From Marinobacter sp. (lineage in GTDB: Bacteria; Pseudomonadota; Gammaproteobacteria; Pseudomonadales; Oleiphilaceae), in the NCBI GenBank assembly GCA_022565395.1, contig JAIUMV010000010.1, positions 1-64,000 of the forward strand: 64,000 nucleotides of DNA, written 5' to 3'. Every line of letters begins with the position of its first letter. The first letter of the stretch is position 1. A program made the position numbers and the translations under genes. The notes beneath the pieces were generated by a model. It was not told the DNA's origin. It did no database searches and was given only the letters and a program-made list of their open reading frames with translations. Positions 6,150 to 15,867 of the stretch are shown in pieces.

Positions 6150-8132
6150 CTACTCTTTAAGCTCCGCCAGCCCCCTAAACAACTCCAACGCCTCAGGATT
6201 AGCCAACGCATCCTTATTCTTAACTGGCTCCCCATGAACCACATTCCGTACCGCCAGCTCCACAATCTTGCCACTGATGGTGCGGGGAATATCCGCCACC
6301 TGCACGATGCGGGCAGGTACGTGGCGAGGGGTGGTGTTGGCCCGGATGGTCTGGCGAATACGGTCCTGAAGAGCCGTATCCAGCGTCAATTCATCCCGCA
6401 GGCGCACAAACAGCACCACTCGCACATCGTCCTGCCATTGCTGGCCAATGGCGAGGGCTTCCAGTACTTCTTCGATTTTTTCAACCTGGCGGTAGATTTC
6501 CGCCGTGCCGATGCGTACGCCACCGGGGTTGAGGGTGGCGTCGGAGCGGCCGTGAATCATTACGCCGGTCTGCGCGGGGTGGTCGTTGCTGGCGGGGTGA
6601 GGGCAGAGTTCGCCGTAGTCACCGTGGGCCCAGTGGCCGGGGAAGCGGCTGAAGTAGGCGTCGCGGAACTTCTCGTGCTGTGGGTCGTTCCAGAAACCCA
6701 CCGGCATGGACGGGAAGGCGTTGCGGCAGACCAGTTCGCCCTTGCCGCTGGCCAGGGGCTGGCCCTGCTCGTCGGTAAACACCACATCCATGCCCAGGCC
6801 GATACATTGCAGCTCACCCCGATACACTGGCAGGCAGGGGTTGCCCAGGGCGAAGCAGGAGACTATATCCGTACCACCGGAAATACTGGCCAGGTTCAGG
6901 TCCGCTTTGACCTCCCGGTAAAGGTAGTCAAAGCTTTCATGGGCCAGCGGGCTGCCGGTGGAAAACAGGGTATCCAGAGCCGCCAGGTCATGATCCCGGC
7001 CCGGTGTCAGGCCGGCTTTTTCGCAGGCGGCATAGTATTTGGCGCTGGCGCCAAACAGCCTGACGCCTTCGGTCGCGGCGATGTCCCACAACACCGGTTG
7101 GCGGGGTGCGAAAGGCGAGCCGTCAAACAGCACCACGGTGCCACCCAGCGCGAGGCTGCTGGTTAGCCAGTTCCACATCATCCAGCCACAGGTGGTGTAG
7201 TAGAAGATCCGGTCACCGGCTTTGAGGTCACTGTGCAGGCCGAGTTCCTTGAGATGCTGGAGCAGAGTGCCTCCAACACCGTGCACAATACATTTGGGCA
7301 CGCCGGTGGTACCGGACGAGTAGAGGATATACAGCGGTGCGTTGAAGGGCATGGCGCAGTAGGCAGTCTCTGGCGCACGGCTTAACGCTGCTTGCCAGGG
7401 CGTTGCCGTGGGCAGCGCTGGCCAGGGCAGGGGGTTGTCTGCCAGCTGGTTATCGACGGTGATCAGCGCCTTGAGGCCCGGCAGGCGCTCCACAATGGCC
7501 TGTACCCGTTCGCGGGTATCTACCGGTTTGCCGTTATAGTGATAGCCGTTAATGGCGATGAGCACCTTGGGCTCAATCTGGCCGAAGCGGTCGATGACCC
7601 CCTGCAGGCCAAAGTCCGGCGAGCAGGAGGACCACACGCCCCCCAGTTGTGCGGTGGCGAGCATGCCCACCACGGCTTCAATACCGTTGCTGACAAAGCC
7701 TGCCACCCGGTCACCGGGTTCAACACCCTGGGCCTTGAGAAAGCCGGCCAACTGCTGACTTTGCGCCCGTAGCTGTGCGAAGGTCAGTTCCCGGCGGCGG
7801 CCGTCTTCCCGGTGCTCGATCAGCGCAATCTGATCCGGGCTGCCCTTGGCCAACAGATTCTCAGCAAAGTTCAGCCAGGCATCGGGAAAAAAACGCTCGC
7901 CCTGGGGCAATTCCGCAATGCTCTCACGGGACCGGGCACCGCGCTCGCCGACCACCTGAAAGTAGTCCCAGACAGCGCTCCAGAAGGCATCACTGTTGGC
8001 GATGCTCCAGGCGTGCAGAGACTGATAGTCTGTCGCCACCCCCGGGTGGCGTGTAGCGAGAAAACCGCTGAAATCCGTCAGGCGGCTGGCGGCGATCCGC
8101 TGCGGTGAGGGTGTCCAGAGTGGCTGGCTCAT
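6150..8132 (-). CDS. Acetoacetyl-CoA synthetase
   Basis: This 660-residue ANL-family ligase activates acetoacetate with ATP and CoA. It has the N-terminal acetyl-CoA-synthetase-like cap (PDAWLNFAENLLA), the phosphate loop YSSGTTGVPK at residues 271-280, and the C-terminal catalytic lysine in TISGKIVE (Lys622). Length matches the family (650-670). It is the last gene of the liu operon, 23 bases after HMG-CoA lyase, which releases acetoacetate and acetyl-CoA. The position fits: it recovers acetoacetate as acetoacetyl-CoA for thiolysis. The start is ATG at 8132 with AAGGAAT upstream. An acetyl-CoA synthetase is less likely given the neighbours. Confidence 0.9.
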   Translation of the reverse strand: MSQPLWTPSPQRIAASRLTDFSGFLATRHPGVATDYQSLHAWSIANSDAFWSAVWDYFQVVGERGARSRESIAELPQGERFFPDAWLNFAENLLAKGSPDQIALIEHREDGRRRELTFAQLRAQSQQLAGFLKAQGVEPGDRVAGFVSNGIEAVVGMLATAQLGGVWSSCSPDFGLQGVIDRFGQIEPKVLIAINGYHYNGKPVDTRERVQAIVERLPGLKALITVDNQLADNPLPWPALPTATPWQAALSRAPETAYCAMPFNAPLYILYSSGTTGVPKCIVHGVGGTLLQHLKELGLHSDLKAGDRIFYYTTCGWMMWNWLTSSLALGGTVVLFDGSPFAPRQPVLWDIAATEGVRLFGASAKYYAACEKAGLTPGRDHDLAALDTLFSTGSPLAHESFDYLYREVKADLNLASISGGTDIVSCFALGNPCLPVYRGELQCIGLGMDVVFTDEQGQPLASGKGELVCRNAFPSMPVGFWNDPQHEKFRDAYFSRFPGHWAHGDYGELCPHPASNDHPAQTGVMIHGRSDATLNPGGVRIGTAEIYRQVEKIEEVLEALAIGQQWQDDVRVVLFVRLRDELTLDTALQDRIRQTIRANTTPRHVPARIVQVADIPRTISGKIVELAVRNVVHGEPVKNKDALANPEALELFRGLAELKE

Positions 8133-8155
8133 GCTGTGATTCCTTGTTCCCGGTG

Positions 8156-9058
8156 TCAGTCCGCGTGTCGGGCCGCCAGGGCACGACCTGCCCCTGACGG
8201 GTTACTGCGCCCCAGTGCCTGGCAGATGTCTTCACCCACCCGGGCCACGGCGGCCAGATCAATGCCGGTGCTGAAGCCTTCACCTTCCAGCAGGTAGAGC
8301 ACGTCTTCGGTTGCTACGTTGCCGGTTGCGCCCTTGGCGTAGGGGCAGCCACCGAGGCCTGCCACGGCGCTGTCAAAGATGCGGATGTCCCGTTGCAGTC
8401 CCGCCATGATGTTGGCGATGGCTTGCCCCCAGGTGTCGTGGCAGTGCAGGGCGAGCTTGCTGGCAGGCAGTAGCGGCAACACGGCATCCAGTAACTGATG
8501 AATCTCCCGCGGGCGGGCAACGCCGATGGTGTCGCCGAGGGAGATTTCGTCACTGCCCAGCTCCAGCAGGGCTTCCACCACCCGCGCCACCTGACCCGGG
8601 CTTACCTTGCCTTCATAGGGGCAGCCCACCACGCAGGACACATAACCCCGTACCCGGCGGCCGTCCGCCTTGGCCTTTGCGGCGACGGTGCGGAAACGGG
8701 CGATGCTCTCATCAATGCTGCAATTGATATTGCGCTGATTGAAGGTTTCGGAGGCGGCCGTAAAGATGGCGAATACCTCGGCATCGGTCTTCAGCGCCGC
8801 CTCCAGGCCTTTTTCGTTCGGTACCAGCACCTCAGCGGTGACCCCCGCAGGGCGCTGGATGTTGGCCATCACCACATCAGTATCCGCCATTTGTGGCACC
8901 CACTTGGGGGACACGAAACTGCCGGCTTCGAGGCGCTGTACACCTGCCGCCACCAGGGCGTTAAACCAGCCCGCCCGTTGCTGGGCGGTGAGGGGCGTTT
9001 TTTCGTTTTGCAGGCCGTCCCGCAGGCCCACTTCAACCAGGGTTACCTTGTCCATCAC
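8156..9058 (-). CDS. liuE: Hydroxymethylglutaryl-CoA lyase
   Basis: This 300-residue TIM-barrel enzyme cleaves HMG-CoA to acetyl-CoA and acetoacetate, the last step of leucine breakdown. The start VTLVEVGLRDGLQNEK is the DRE-TIM metal and substrate loop, and SAVAGLGGCPYAKGATGN near residues 230-248 carries the signature active-site cysteine. LALHCHDTWGQA supplies the metal-binding histidines. Its ATG (9058) overlaps the end of liuD by four bases, so the two are translationally coupled. Also called mvaB in some genomes. Confidence 0.95.
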   Translation of the reverse strand: MMDKVTLVEVGLRDGLQNEKTPLTAQQRAGWFNALVAAGVQRLEAGSFVSPKWVPQMADTDVVMANIQRPAGVTAEVLVPNEKGLEAALKTDAEVFAIFTAASETFNQRNINCSIDESIARFRTVAAKAKADGRRVRGYVSCVVGCPYEGKVSPGQVARVVEALLELGSDEISLGDTIGVARPREIHQLLDAVLPLLPASKLALHCHDTWGQAIANIMAGLQRDIRIFDSAVAGLGGCPYAKGATGNVATEDVLYLLEGEGFSTGIDLAAVARVGEDICQALGRSNPSGAGRALAARHAD

Positions 9059-11061
9059 GTTGTTGTTCCGTCGTTTGGCTCCAGTTCGATGACTACCTGG
9101 CCGGCAGCCACAGAGGCATTCACTTCACAGTGTACCGCCTTGACCCTCGCGTCCGCACCGGCACGCAGGGTGTGCTCCATTTTCATGGCTTCCATCACCA
9201 GCAATGGCTGGCCAGCGGTGACCAGATCGCCCGGCTGGCAGTGCAGGGCGGTGACACGGCCGTGCATGGGGGCGGTCAGTTCGGTGTCGTCAGTAACGGC
9301 GCCCGCCTGCAACTCGGGGTGGTTGACCCAGGCATGCCATTGGCTGGCATCGGCGAACACCGCCAGCCGGGCGCCCCGCAGGGCCCAGTCAAGGCGCACC
9401 TGATGGTGGCGGGGGCCTTTCAGCTCCACCGTCACCGCGCCGTCGGTTGTAGCGGCCCAGCTCAGTTGCAGGCTGTCGTCCCCCAGTTGGAGGTGAGCGG
9501 ATCGCTGGTCAGCGGCCAGGGTGTAACGGCCACTGAGGGCGCTGTCTGCCAGCCGTACTTCGCAGGGCTGGGGCTCTCGCTGGCCGTTTAGCCGAAAGCC
9601 GTCAGCCATGCCCCAGGGGTCGTCATCCCCGGTCAGCGCTGTTTCCAGATACCAGGCCAGCCAGCTCAGGGCTTTGCGCTCCAGAGGCGTAAAGGCTGCC
9701 GCCCTGAGGTCAGCAGCGTAGTTGTCTACAAAGCCGGTTGTCAGTTCTGCGGCGGCAAAGGCGGGGTGGCCAAGCACGTCGTGCACGTAGCCTGTGTTCA
9801 GGGTAACGCCGTCTGCATGATAGCGGCGCAGGGCTTCCATGAGTCGCAGCCGTGATTGCTCGCGGTTTTCGCCCCAACTGATGACCTTGGCCAGCATGGG
9901 GTCATACCAGGGGGTGATCTCCTGGCCTTCGGTGACACCGGTGTCTACCCGCACCTGGGGCAGGGTGTTAGGCTCCCGGAGGGTGTGGAGCACGCCGGTC
10001 TGGGGCAGAAAATCCTGCGCCGGGTCTTCGGCGTAGATGCGGGCTTCCATGGCATGGCCACGGCAGGTCAGTTCAGACTGCTGCCAGGGCAAGGGGGTAC
10101 CTTCAGCCACTTTAATCTGCCATTCAACCAGGTCCAGCCCGGTTACCAGCTCAGTGACGGGATGTTCCACCTGCAGCCGGGTGTTCATTTCCATGAAGAA
10201 AAAGTCTTCGGTTGCCGGGTCATACAGAAACTCGACCGTGCCTGCGCCAACATAGCCAATGGCTTCACCACTGCGCACCGCCGCTTCACCCATGGCTTGG
10301 CGGGTACTGTCTCTGAGCCCGGGTGCCGGTGCTTCTTCGATGATTTTCTGGTGGCGGCGCTGTACGGAGCAGTCCCGGTCAAACAGGTAACGGCCTGCGC
10401 CGTGCCGGTCAAACAGGATTTGCACTTCAACGTGGCGGGGGGCTTCCAGGTAACGCTCCATCAGCAGGTGGTCATCACCAAAGGAGGACAGGCCTTCCCG
10501 TTGTGCGCCGGCGATGGCTTCGTCCAGTTCGCTGAGCTGTCGTACCACGCGCATGCCTTTACCACCACCACCGGCACTGGCCTTGATCAGCAACGGAAAG
10601 CCAATGCGGGGTGCCTCGGCCTGAAAACGCTCAAGGCGCTGATCATCGCCGTGATAGCCCGGTACCAGCGGAATGCCGGCCTGTTCCATCAGGGCCTTGG
10701 CGGCGCTTTTTGACCCCATGGCAGCAATGGCGCTGGCGGGTGGGCCGATAAACCGTATATCAGCCTGTTCACAGGCCTCAGCAAAGCGGGTGTTTTCGGA
10801 CAGAAAACCGTAACCCGGGTGCACCGCATCAACCTGCTGCTGCCGGGCGACAGACAGTATCCGCTCTACATTCAGGTAACTTTCACTCGGCGCGGCAGGG
10901 CCGATGGCAATGGCGGTATCCGCTGCAGCCACGAAGGGCGCCTTGGCGTCCGCCTCCGAGTAGACCGCGACACAGTGAATACCCATGGCCTGGGCGGTTT
11001 TCATGATACGCAGGGCGATTTCGCCCCGGTTTGCCACCAACAGTCGTTGTATCTTGCTCAT
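9055..11061 (-). CDS. liuD: Methylcrotonyl-CoA carboxylase, alpha (biotin carboxylase) subunit
   Basis: This 668-residue subunit carboxylates biotin for methylcrotonyl-CoA carboxylase. It has the biotin carboxylase N-lobe (LLVANRGEIALRIM), an ATP-grasp glycine loop (KASAGGGGKGMRVV), MEMNTRLQVEHPVTE, and the biotinyl lysine in MEAMKMEH (about Lys627). I start it at ATG 11061, with AAGGA upstream and four bases after the liuC stop, rather than at an in-frame codon 90 bases earlier that overlaps liuC and adds an unrelated Arg/Pro-rich stretch. It works with LiuB. Confidence 0.93.
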   Translation of the reverse strand: MSKIQRLLVANRGEIALRIMKTAQAMGIHCVAVYSEADAKAPFVAAADTAIAIGPAAPSESYLNVERILSVARQQQVDAVHPGYGFLSENTRFAEACEQADIRFIGPPASAIAAMGSKSAAKALMEQAGIPLVPGYHGDDQRLERFQAEAPRIGFPLLIKASAGGGGKGMRVVRQLSELDEAIAGAQREGLSSFGDDHLLMERYLEAPRHVEVQILFDRHGAGRYLFDRDCSVQRRHQKIIEEAPAPGLRDSTRQAMGEAAVRSGEAIGYVGAGTVEFLYDPATEDFFFMEMNTRLQVEHPVTELVTGLDLVEWQIKVAEGTPLPWQQSELTCRGHAMEARIYAEDPAQDFLPQTGVLHTLREPNTLPQVRVDTGVTEGQEITPWYDPMLAKVISWGENREQSRLRLMEALRRYHADGVTLNTGYVHDVLGHPAFAAAELTTGFVDNYAADLRAAAFTPLERKALSWLAWYLETALTGDDDPWGMADGFRLNGQREPQPCEVRLADSALSGRYTLAADQRSAHLQLGDDSLQLSWAATTDGAVTVELKGPRHHQVRLDWALRGARLAVFADASQWHAWVNHPELQAGAVTDDTELTAPMHGRVTALHCQPGDLVTAGQPLLVMEAMKMEHTLRAGADARVKAVHCEVNASVAAGQVVIELEPNDGTTT

Positions 11062-11065
11062 GGTG

Positions 11066-11854
11066 CTAGTCCTTGGCCCAGGCGGGGCGGCGCTTGTCGA
11101 AGAATGCCTGCAAGCCCTCCTGGCCTTCTTCACTGGTGCGCAGGCCTGCAATAACCTCCGCGGTGTAGTCCGTCAGGGCGTCGTCCGGCTGGTTATTACC
11201 CGTGCGGGCTATCAGCGCTTTGGTGGCGGCCATACCCTGGGGGCCATTGCCTAGCAGGCGGGTGGTCAGGCTGTCTATCCAGCTGTCCAGTTCTGACTCG
11301 GGCACAACCTCATGCACCAGGCCCAGGGCCAGGGCACGCTCGGCACTGATTTCTTCTGCGGTTTGCATGTACCGACGGGCCTGGCGCTGGCCGATGGCCT
11401 TGATCACAAATGGCCCGATGGCCGCAGGGGCAATCCCGAGGCGTACCTCACTGAGGCAGAAGCGGGCGGTATCCGCGGCGATGGCCACATCACAGGCGCA
11501 GATCAGCCCCAGTGCGCCCCCGTAGGCGGCGCCCTGGATGCGAACCAGTGTTGGTTTAGGAAGGGTGTCCAGGGTCCGCATCAGTTTTGCGAGCCGCAGG
11601 GCATCCTCTTTATTGGCAGCAGGTGACAGTTTGGCAGTACCTTTCATCCAGTTGAGGTCAGCGCCAGCTGAGAAGTGCTTGCCGGCACCGGACAGGATGA
11701 CCACACGGCATTCCGGGTCACGGGCGGCGGCTTCGAAGGCGGCCGTAAGCTCCAGGATGACCTGGTCGTCAAAGGCATTGCGGACATCCGGGCGGTCCAG
11801 TGTGATGCGGGTAATGCCCCGGTGGTCCGTCTGATAGGTAACAGGTGCAGTCAT
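11066..11854 (-). CDS. liuC: Methylglutaconyl-CoA hydratase (enoyl-CoA hydratase family)
   Basis: This 262-residue crotonase-fold enzyme has the oxyanion-hole segments GKHFSAGADLNWMKG and GAAYGGALGLICACD. In this operon it should hydrate 3-methylglutaconyl-CoA to HMG-CoA, between the carboxylase (LiuB/LiuD) and the lyase (LiuE). It lies nine bases after liuB and four before liuD. Sequence alone says crotonase family; the substrate follows from the operon. Confidence 0.92.
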   Translation of the reverse strand: MTAPVTYQTDHRGITRITLDRPDVRNAFDDQVILELTAAFEAAARDPECRVVILSGAGKHFSAGADLNWMKGTAKLSPAANKEDALRLAKLMRTLDTLPKPTLVRIQGAAYGGALGLICACDVAIAADTARFCLSEVRLGIAPAAIGPFVIKAIGQRQARRYMQTAEEISAERALALGLVHEVVPESELDSWIDSLTTRLLGNGPQGMAATKALIARTGNNQPDDALTDYTAEVIAGLRTSEEGQEGLQAFFDKRRPAWAKD

Positions 11855-11863
11855 GGGGCTCTC

Positions 11864-13471
11864 CTACATGCGGAATATGCCGAAGCGGGTGTCTTCCGCC
11901 GGGGCGTTAAGGGAGGCAGACAACGCCAGACCCAGTACCCGACGGGTGTCAGCCGGGTCGATGATGCCGTCATCCCACAGCCGGGCGGTGGCATACCAGG
12001 GGCTGGACTGGGCTTCAAACTGGTCTATCACCGGTTGTTTGAAAGCCTGCTCCTGCTCCGCTGTCCACTCGACGCCCTTGCGGGCGAGGCCGGTGCGTTT
12101 GACCTCGGCCAGCACACCAGCGGCCTGCTCGCCGCCCATGACAGCGATGCGGGCATTGGGCCACATCCAGAGAAAACGGGGCTTGTAGGCTCGGCCGCAC
12201 ATGCCATAGTTACCGGCCCCGAAACTGCCCCCGATAATGACAGTAAACTTGGGCACGCGGGCACAGGCCACAGCCATCACCATCTTGGCGCCGTGCTTGG
12301 CGATGCCTTCATGCTCGGCCTGTTTTCCCACCATAAATCCGGTGATGTTCTGCAGGAATATCAGTGGGATACCGCGCTGACTGCAGAGCTCTATGAAGTG
12401 CGCGCCTTTCATGGCGGACTCTGAAAACAGGATGCCGTTGTTGGCCACAATACCCACTGGCACACCGTAGAGGTGCGCGAAACCGCATACCAGGGTAGTG
12501 CCGTAGTTGGCCTTGAATTCATCGAATTCGGAACCATCCACCAGCCGTGCAATGACTTCCCGCACATCGAAGGGCGTGCGCAAATCGGCCGGAATAAGCC
12601 CATAGAGTTCTTCCGCCGGGTACAGGGGCTCTCTGATCGCCCGCTGGGAGATATCGGCGGGCTTGTAATGGTTGAGGTTGGCGACACAGCGGCGGGCCCG
12701 CTCCAGGGCTTCCTCTTCCGTATGAGTGAGGTGATCCGCCACGCCGGAAATGCCGCAATGCACGTCTGCGCCCCCCAGCTCTTCCGCTGTTACCGTTTCC
12801 CCGGTGGCGGCTTTAACCAGAGGCGGCCCGGCGAGGAAAATGGAGCTCTGGCCTCGCACCATGATGCTTTCGTCGGCCATGGCAGGCACATAGGCACCGC
12901 CCGCCGTGCACAAACCCAGCACCACGGCGATCTGGGGTATGCCCTTGGCGGACATATTGGCCTGGCGATAGAAGATATGGCCGAAGTGTTCGGCATCCGG
13001 AAACACTTCGTCCTGCTGGGGCAGATTGGCGCCGCCGGAGTCCACCAGATAAATGCAGGGCAGGTGGTTTTCTTCGGCGATGGTCTGGGCCCGAATGTGC
13101 TTTTTGACGGTCAGCGGGTAGTAGGTGCCGCCTTTGACGGTGGAGTCATTGGCGACGATCAGGCATTCGGTGCCACACACCCGGCCAATACCGGCGATCA
13201 CCCCTGCAGCAGGAACGTGATCGTCATAGACGTCCTCGGCGGCCAGCGGCGCAATCTCCAGAAACGGCGAGCCGGGGTCCAGTACGCGGTTGATCCGCTC
13301 CCGGGGCAGCAGTTTGCCGCGGGCTTTATGGCGTGCCTGGGTCTCGGCACCGCCGCCGTCTGCGGCGCGCGCCAGACGCTCCCGCAGCGCCGCTACCAGC
13401 GCCGTCATATGGGCATGGCGAGCCTGGTAATCCGGCGAATGCGGCTGTACTTGGGTTGATAGAATTGCCAT
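11864..13471 (-). CDS. liuB: Methylcrotonyl-CoA carboxylase, beta (carboxyltransferase) subunit
   Basis: This 535-residue carboxyltransferase moves the carboxyl group from biotin to 3-methylcrotonyl-CoA. It shows the acyl-CoA carboxylase beta pattern: [42 protein letters not shown], and [16 protein letters not shown]. The ATG at 13471 with GAGG upstream is preferred over a codon 39 bases earlier inside liuA. liuA ends seven bases upstream. It forms the carboxylase with LiuD. Confidence 0.94.
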   Translation of the reverse strand: MAILSTQVQPHSPDYQARHAHMTALVAALRERLARAADGGGAETQARHKARGKLLPRERINRVLDPGSPFLEIAPLAAEDVYDDHVPAAGVIAGIGRVCGTECLIVANDSTVKGGTYYPLTVKKHIRAQTIAEENHLPCIYLVDSGGANLPQQDEVFPDAEHFGHIFYRQANMSAKGIPQIAVVLGLCTAGGAYVPAMADESIMVRGQSSIFLAGPPLVKAATGETVTAEELGGADVHCGISGVADHLTHTEEEALERARRCVANLNHYKPADISQRAIREPLYPAEELYGLIPADLRTPFDVREVIARLVDGSEFDEFKANYGTTLVCGFAHLYGVPVGIVANNGILFSESAMKGAHFIELCSQRGIPLIFLQNITGFMVGKQAEHEGIAKHGAKMVMAVACARVPKFTVIIGGSFGAGNYGMCGRAYKPRFLWMWPNARIAVMGGEQAAGVLAEVKRTGLARKGVEWTAEQEQAFKQPVIDQFEAQSSPWYATARLWDDGIIDPADTRRVLGLALSASLNAPAEDTRFGIFRM

Positions 13472-13478
13472 GGCAGCC

Positions 13479-14648
13479 TCAGCGGGTTTCCCGGAACAGT
13501 TCGCGACCAATCAGCATGCGGCGGATTTCCTGAGTGCCGGCGCCGATTTCATAGAGCTTGGCGTCTCGCAGCAGACGGCCGGTAGGGTAGTCGTTGATGT
13601 AGCCGTTGCCGCCAAGAATCTGGATGGCCTCAAGCGCCATTTTGGTGGCTCGCTCTGAGGTGTAGAGAATGGCACCGGCGGCATCCTTGCGGGTTGTCTC
13701 GCCACGGTCACAGGCCTGTGCCACGGCGTAGAGGTAAGCGCGGGAAGCGGCCAGTTCGGTATACATATCCGCCAGTTTGCCCTGAATCAGCTGGAACTCG
13801 CCGATGGGCTGATCGAACTGCTTACGCTCATGGACATAGGGCACGACTACATCCATGCACGCCTGCATCAGCCCGATGGGGCCGCCAGACAGCACCACGC
13901 GCTCATAGTCGAGGCCAGACATGAGCACCCGCACACCCTGATTTTCACCCCCGAGCACGTTTTCAAGCGGGACTTCGACGTTCTCGAAAATAAGCTCACA
14001 GGTGTTTGAGCCCCGCATGCCCAGCTTGTCCAGCTTGGGGCCGCGGCTGAAACCGGCCCAGTCCCGTTCGACGATAAATGCGGTGATACCTTTGGGGCCG
14101 GCATTCACATCTGTTTTGGCGTAGATCACATAAGTGTTGGCATCCGGGCCATTGGTGATCCACATTTTGCTGCCGTTGAGCAGGTAGTGATCACCTTTCT
14201 TTTCCGCCCGCAGTTTCATGCTGACCACGTCGGAGCCCGCATTGGGCTCACTCATGGCTAGGGCGCCAATGTGTTCACCACTCACCAGTTTGGGCAGGTA
14301 CTTTGCTCGCTGTTCCGGGGTGCCGTTCTTGAAGATCTGGTTCACACAGAGGTTGGAGTGGGCACCGTAGCTGAGGCCGATACTGGCAGAGGCGCGGCTG
14401 ATCTCCTCCATGGCCACCACGTGGGCCAGATAGCCCATGTCGCTGCCGCCAAACTCCTCGCTCACGGTCATGCCCAACAGGCCGAGATTGCCAAATTCCC
14501 GCCAGAGTTCGTTGGGGAAGGCGTTGGTGCGGTCCACTTCTGCGGCAATGGGCGCTATGCGGTCACGGGCAAAGCGGCCAACCTGGTCCCGCAGGGCATC
14601 CACGGTTTCGCCCAGATTGAAGTTGAGTTGGGGGTAGCTGATAGTCAT
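13479..14648 (-). CDS. liuA: Isovaleryl-CoA dehydrogenase
   Basis: This 389-residue acyl-CoA dehydrogenase oxidises isovaleryl-CoA to 3-methylcrotonyl-CoA with FAD, passing electrons to [22 protein letters not shown] and [19 protein letters not shown] are the flavin-contacting strands. [19 protein letters not shown] holds the glutamate at the position characteristic of isovaleryl-CoA dehydrogenases. The C-terminus ([18 protein letters not shown]) is the FAD/CoA signature. It is the first structural gene, 50 bases after liuR. Confidence 0.94.
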   Translation of the reverse strand: MTISYPQLNFNLGETVDALRDQVGRFARDRIAPIAAEVDRTNAFPNELWREFGNLGLLGMTVSEEFGGSDMGYLAHVVAMEEISRASASIGLSYGAHSNLCVNQIFKNGTPEQRAKYLPKLVSGEHIGALAMSEPNAGSDVVSMKLRAEKKGDHYLLNGSKMWITNGPDANTYVIYAKTDVNAGPKGITAFIVERDWAGFSRGPKLDKLGMRGSNTCELIFENVEVPLENVLGGENQGVRVLMSGLDYERVVLSGGPIGLMQACMDVVVPYVHERKQFDQPIGEFQLIQGKLADMYTELAASRAYLYAVAQACDRGETTRKDAAGAILYTSERATKMALEAIQILGGNGYINDYPTGRLLRDAKLYEIGAGTQEIRRMLIGRELFRETR

Positions 14649-14698
14649 GGGGTAATCCTCTTGTTCTTGTTCAAGTCATGGTGCAATGGATATTGCGC

Positions 14699-15097
14699 TC
14701 AGTGATCGGTGGCGGGCTGGGTCAGGTTCAGGGCATCCCGGCAGCGTTCTTCCGCGGCATCAAGCTCGGCCTGCATCAGGTGTATGTCTTCCAGTTGCCG
14801 CTCCAGCTGTTCACGTCGTGCCTGAATTTTCGACAGTAACGCATTGAGCTGCCTGGTATTGTCAGAGTTAGGGTCATACATATCGATCAATTCACGGGAT
14901 TCAGCAAGGCTGAACCCCAGGCGCTTGCCCCGCAGAATCAGTTTGAGTTTCACCCGATCCTCGTCTGTGTAGATGCGGGTCTGGCCGTTACGTTCCGGCA
15001 GCAGCAGCCCGGCCTCTTCGTAAAAACGAATGGTTCGGGTGGTGATATCAAATTCCTGGGCCAGATCGCTGATGGAGTAGTGCGGTTTGGTGCTCAT
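14699..15097 (-). CDS. liuR: MerR-family regulator of leucine catabolism (LiuR)
   Basis: This 132-residue MerR-family regulator starts with a winged helix: YSISDLAQEFDITTRTIRFY, then EEAGLLLPERNGQTRIYTDED. A long dimerisation coiled coil follows (QARREQLERQLEDIHLMQAE). It has no metal-binding cysteine cluster, so it should sense an acyl-CoA-type ligand, as LiuR proteins are thought to do. It leads the liu operon, and a perfect palindrome 22 bases upstream is the likely binding site. Confidence 0.9.
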   Translation of the reverse strand: MSTKPHYSISDLAQEFDITTRTIRFYEEAGLLLPERNGQTRIYTDEDRVKLKLILRGKRLGFSLAESRELIDMYDPNSDNTRQLNALLSKIQARREQLERQLEDIHLMQAELDAAEERCRDALNLTQPATDH

Positions 15098-15118
15098 GGT
15101 GATCTTTCTTGTAAGACG

Positions 15119-15134
15119 TTTACGTTAACGTAAA
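15119..15134. promoter_or_regulatory. Probable LiuR operator
   Basis: TTTACGTTAACGTAAA is a perfect 16-bp palindrome ending 22 bases before the liuR start. Its size and position suit a MerR-family operator between promoter elements. It matches my memory of LiuR sites in other gammaproteobacteria (TTACG...CGTAA), but I could not compare them directly. Confidence 0.7.
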
Positions 15135-15187
15135 GCAGGTGATCCATGGCTGTCAATGCTGATGACAGGCATCAAGGTGTCGGCGGG

Positions 15188-15859
15188 CTATCGCAGGGTA
15201 TCTACCAGGCGCTCGTTCAGGTCCATCCAGCGACTGAGCCGTGTGGGATCACCCACCAGTCGGGACTGACCATCCATACGGTTGAGCCAAAGGCCCTCGC
15301 CGTTAAAGCTGTAGACCGGCTCAAGGTCCGGGCGCCGGGAGGCAGGGCGGATGTCATTGATCAGGTTATCGAGAATCAGCGGTTCGCTATCGGGGGTTTC
15401 GTACCAGGCCAGCACCATATGGGCCTGGTTGAGTTCCAGCGCTTTGACATAGGTGATACGCAGCTGGTCGTCCGGCACGCCCATGGCCCGCAAAGTGACG
15501 TACTTGGCGATGGAATAGTCCTCGCAATCACCGCCATTGGTTACCAGCAGCTCAACGGGTGTTGCCCAGTAGTCCTCCTGACCCCAATGCTCCAGGTCGC
15601 TGACGAAGGGGATGCGGTTGAAGAAGGAGTTCACCAGCTGCAGCTTGCGGTCGATGGGCGCATGACGGGCCATACGGGTGAGCTGTTCCCACTGCTCCAG
15701 CCGGGTGCGGGCGTCATTGCCGTACCTTTCCTGAACGTAGCTGAGCAGCCGAGAGCTGAGCTCGAGTGCGGTCACAGTGCTGATAGTGGTTATCAGGCAC
15801 ACAAGCAGCAGCATGCACCAGGCAGGCCTGGCGGTACTGGCTTGCAGGCAGTAGCCCAT
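15188..15859 (-). CDS. lapG: LapG-like periplasmic cysteine protease (BTLCP family)
   Basis: This 223-residue protein has an N-terminal signal or anchor helix (residues ~14-32) and a transglutaminase-like cysteine protease domain. Cys112 in NGGDCEDYSIAKY, His147 in NQAHMVLAWY and Asp164 in LILDNLIND form the catalytic triad. LapG proteins cleave the N-terminus of LapA-type adhesins in the periplasm and release biofilm cells when LapD lets go at low cyclic-di-GMP. No lapD or adhesin gene is nearby. Instead it follows gspC by eight bases on the same strand, so the two are probably co-transcribed. Confidence 0.85.
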   Translation of the reverse strand: MGYCLQASTARPAWCMLLLVCLITTISTVTALELSSRLLSYVQERYGNDARTRLEQWEQLTRMARHAPIDRKLQLVNSFFNRIPFVSDLEHWGQEDYWATPVELLVTNGGDCEDYSIAKYVTLRAMGVPDDQLRITYVKALELNQAHMVLAWYETPDSEPLILDNLINDIRPASRRPDLEPVYSFNGEGLWLNRMDGQSRLVGDPTRLSRWMDLNERLVDTLR

Positions 15860-15867
15860 GGTTCAGC

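Noticed and set aside
11062-11151. Upstream 30-codon extension of liuD
   Set aside because: It overlaps liuC, is Arg/Pro/Ser-rich and unlike biotin carboxylases; ATG 11061 has its own AAGGA.
6234-13459. Long plus-strand open frames opposite the liu operon
   Set aside because: They are antisense shadows of GC-rich genes, with no ribosome sites or family motifs.
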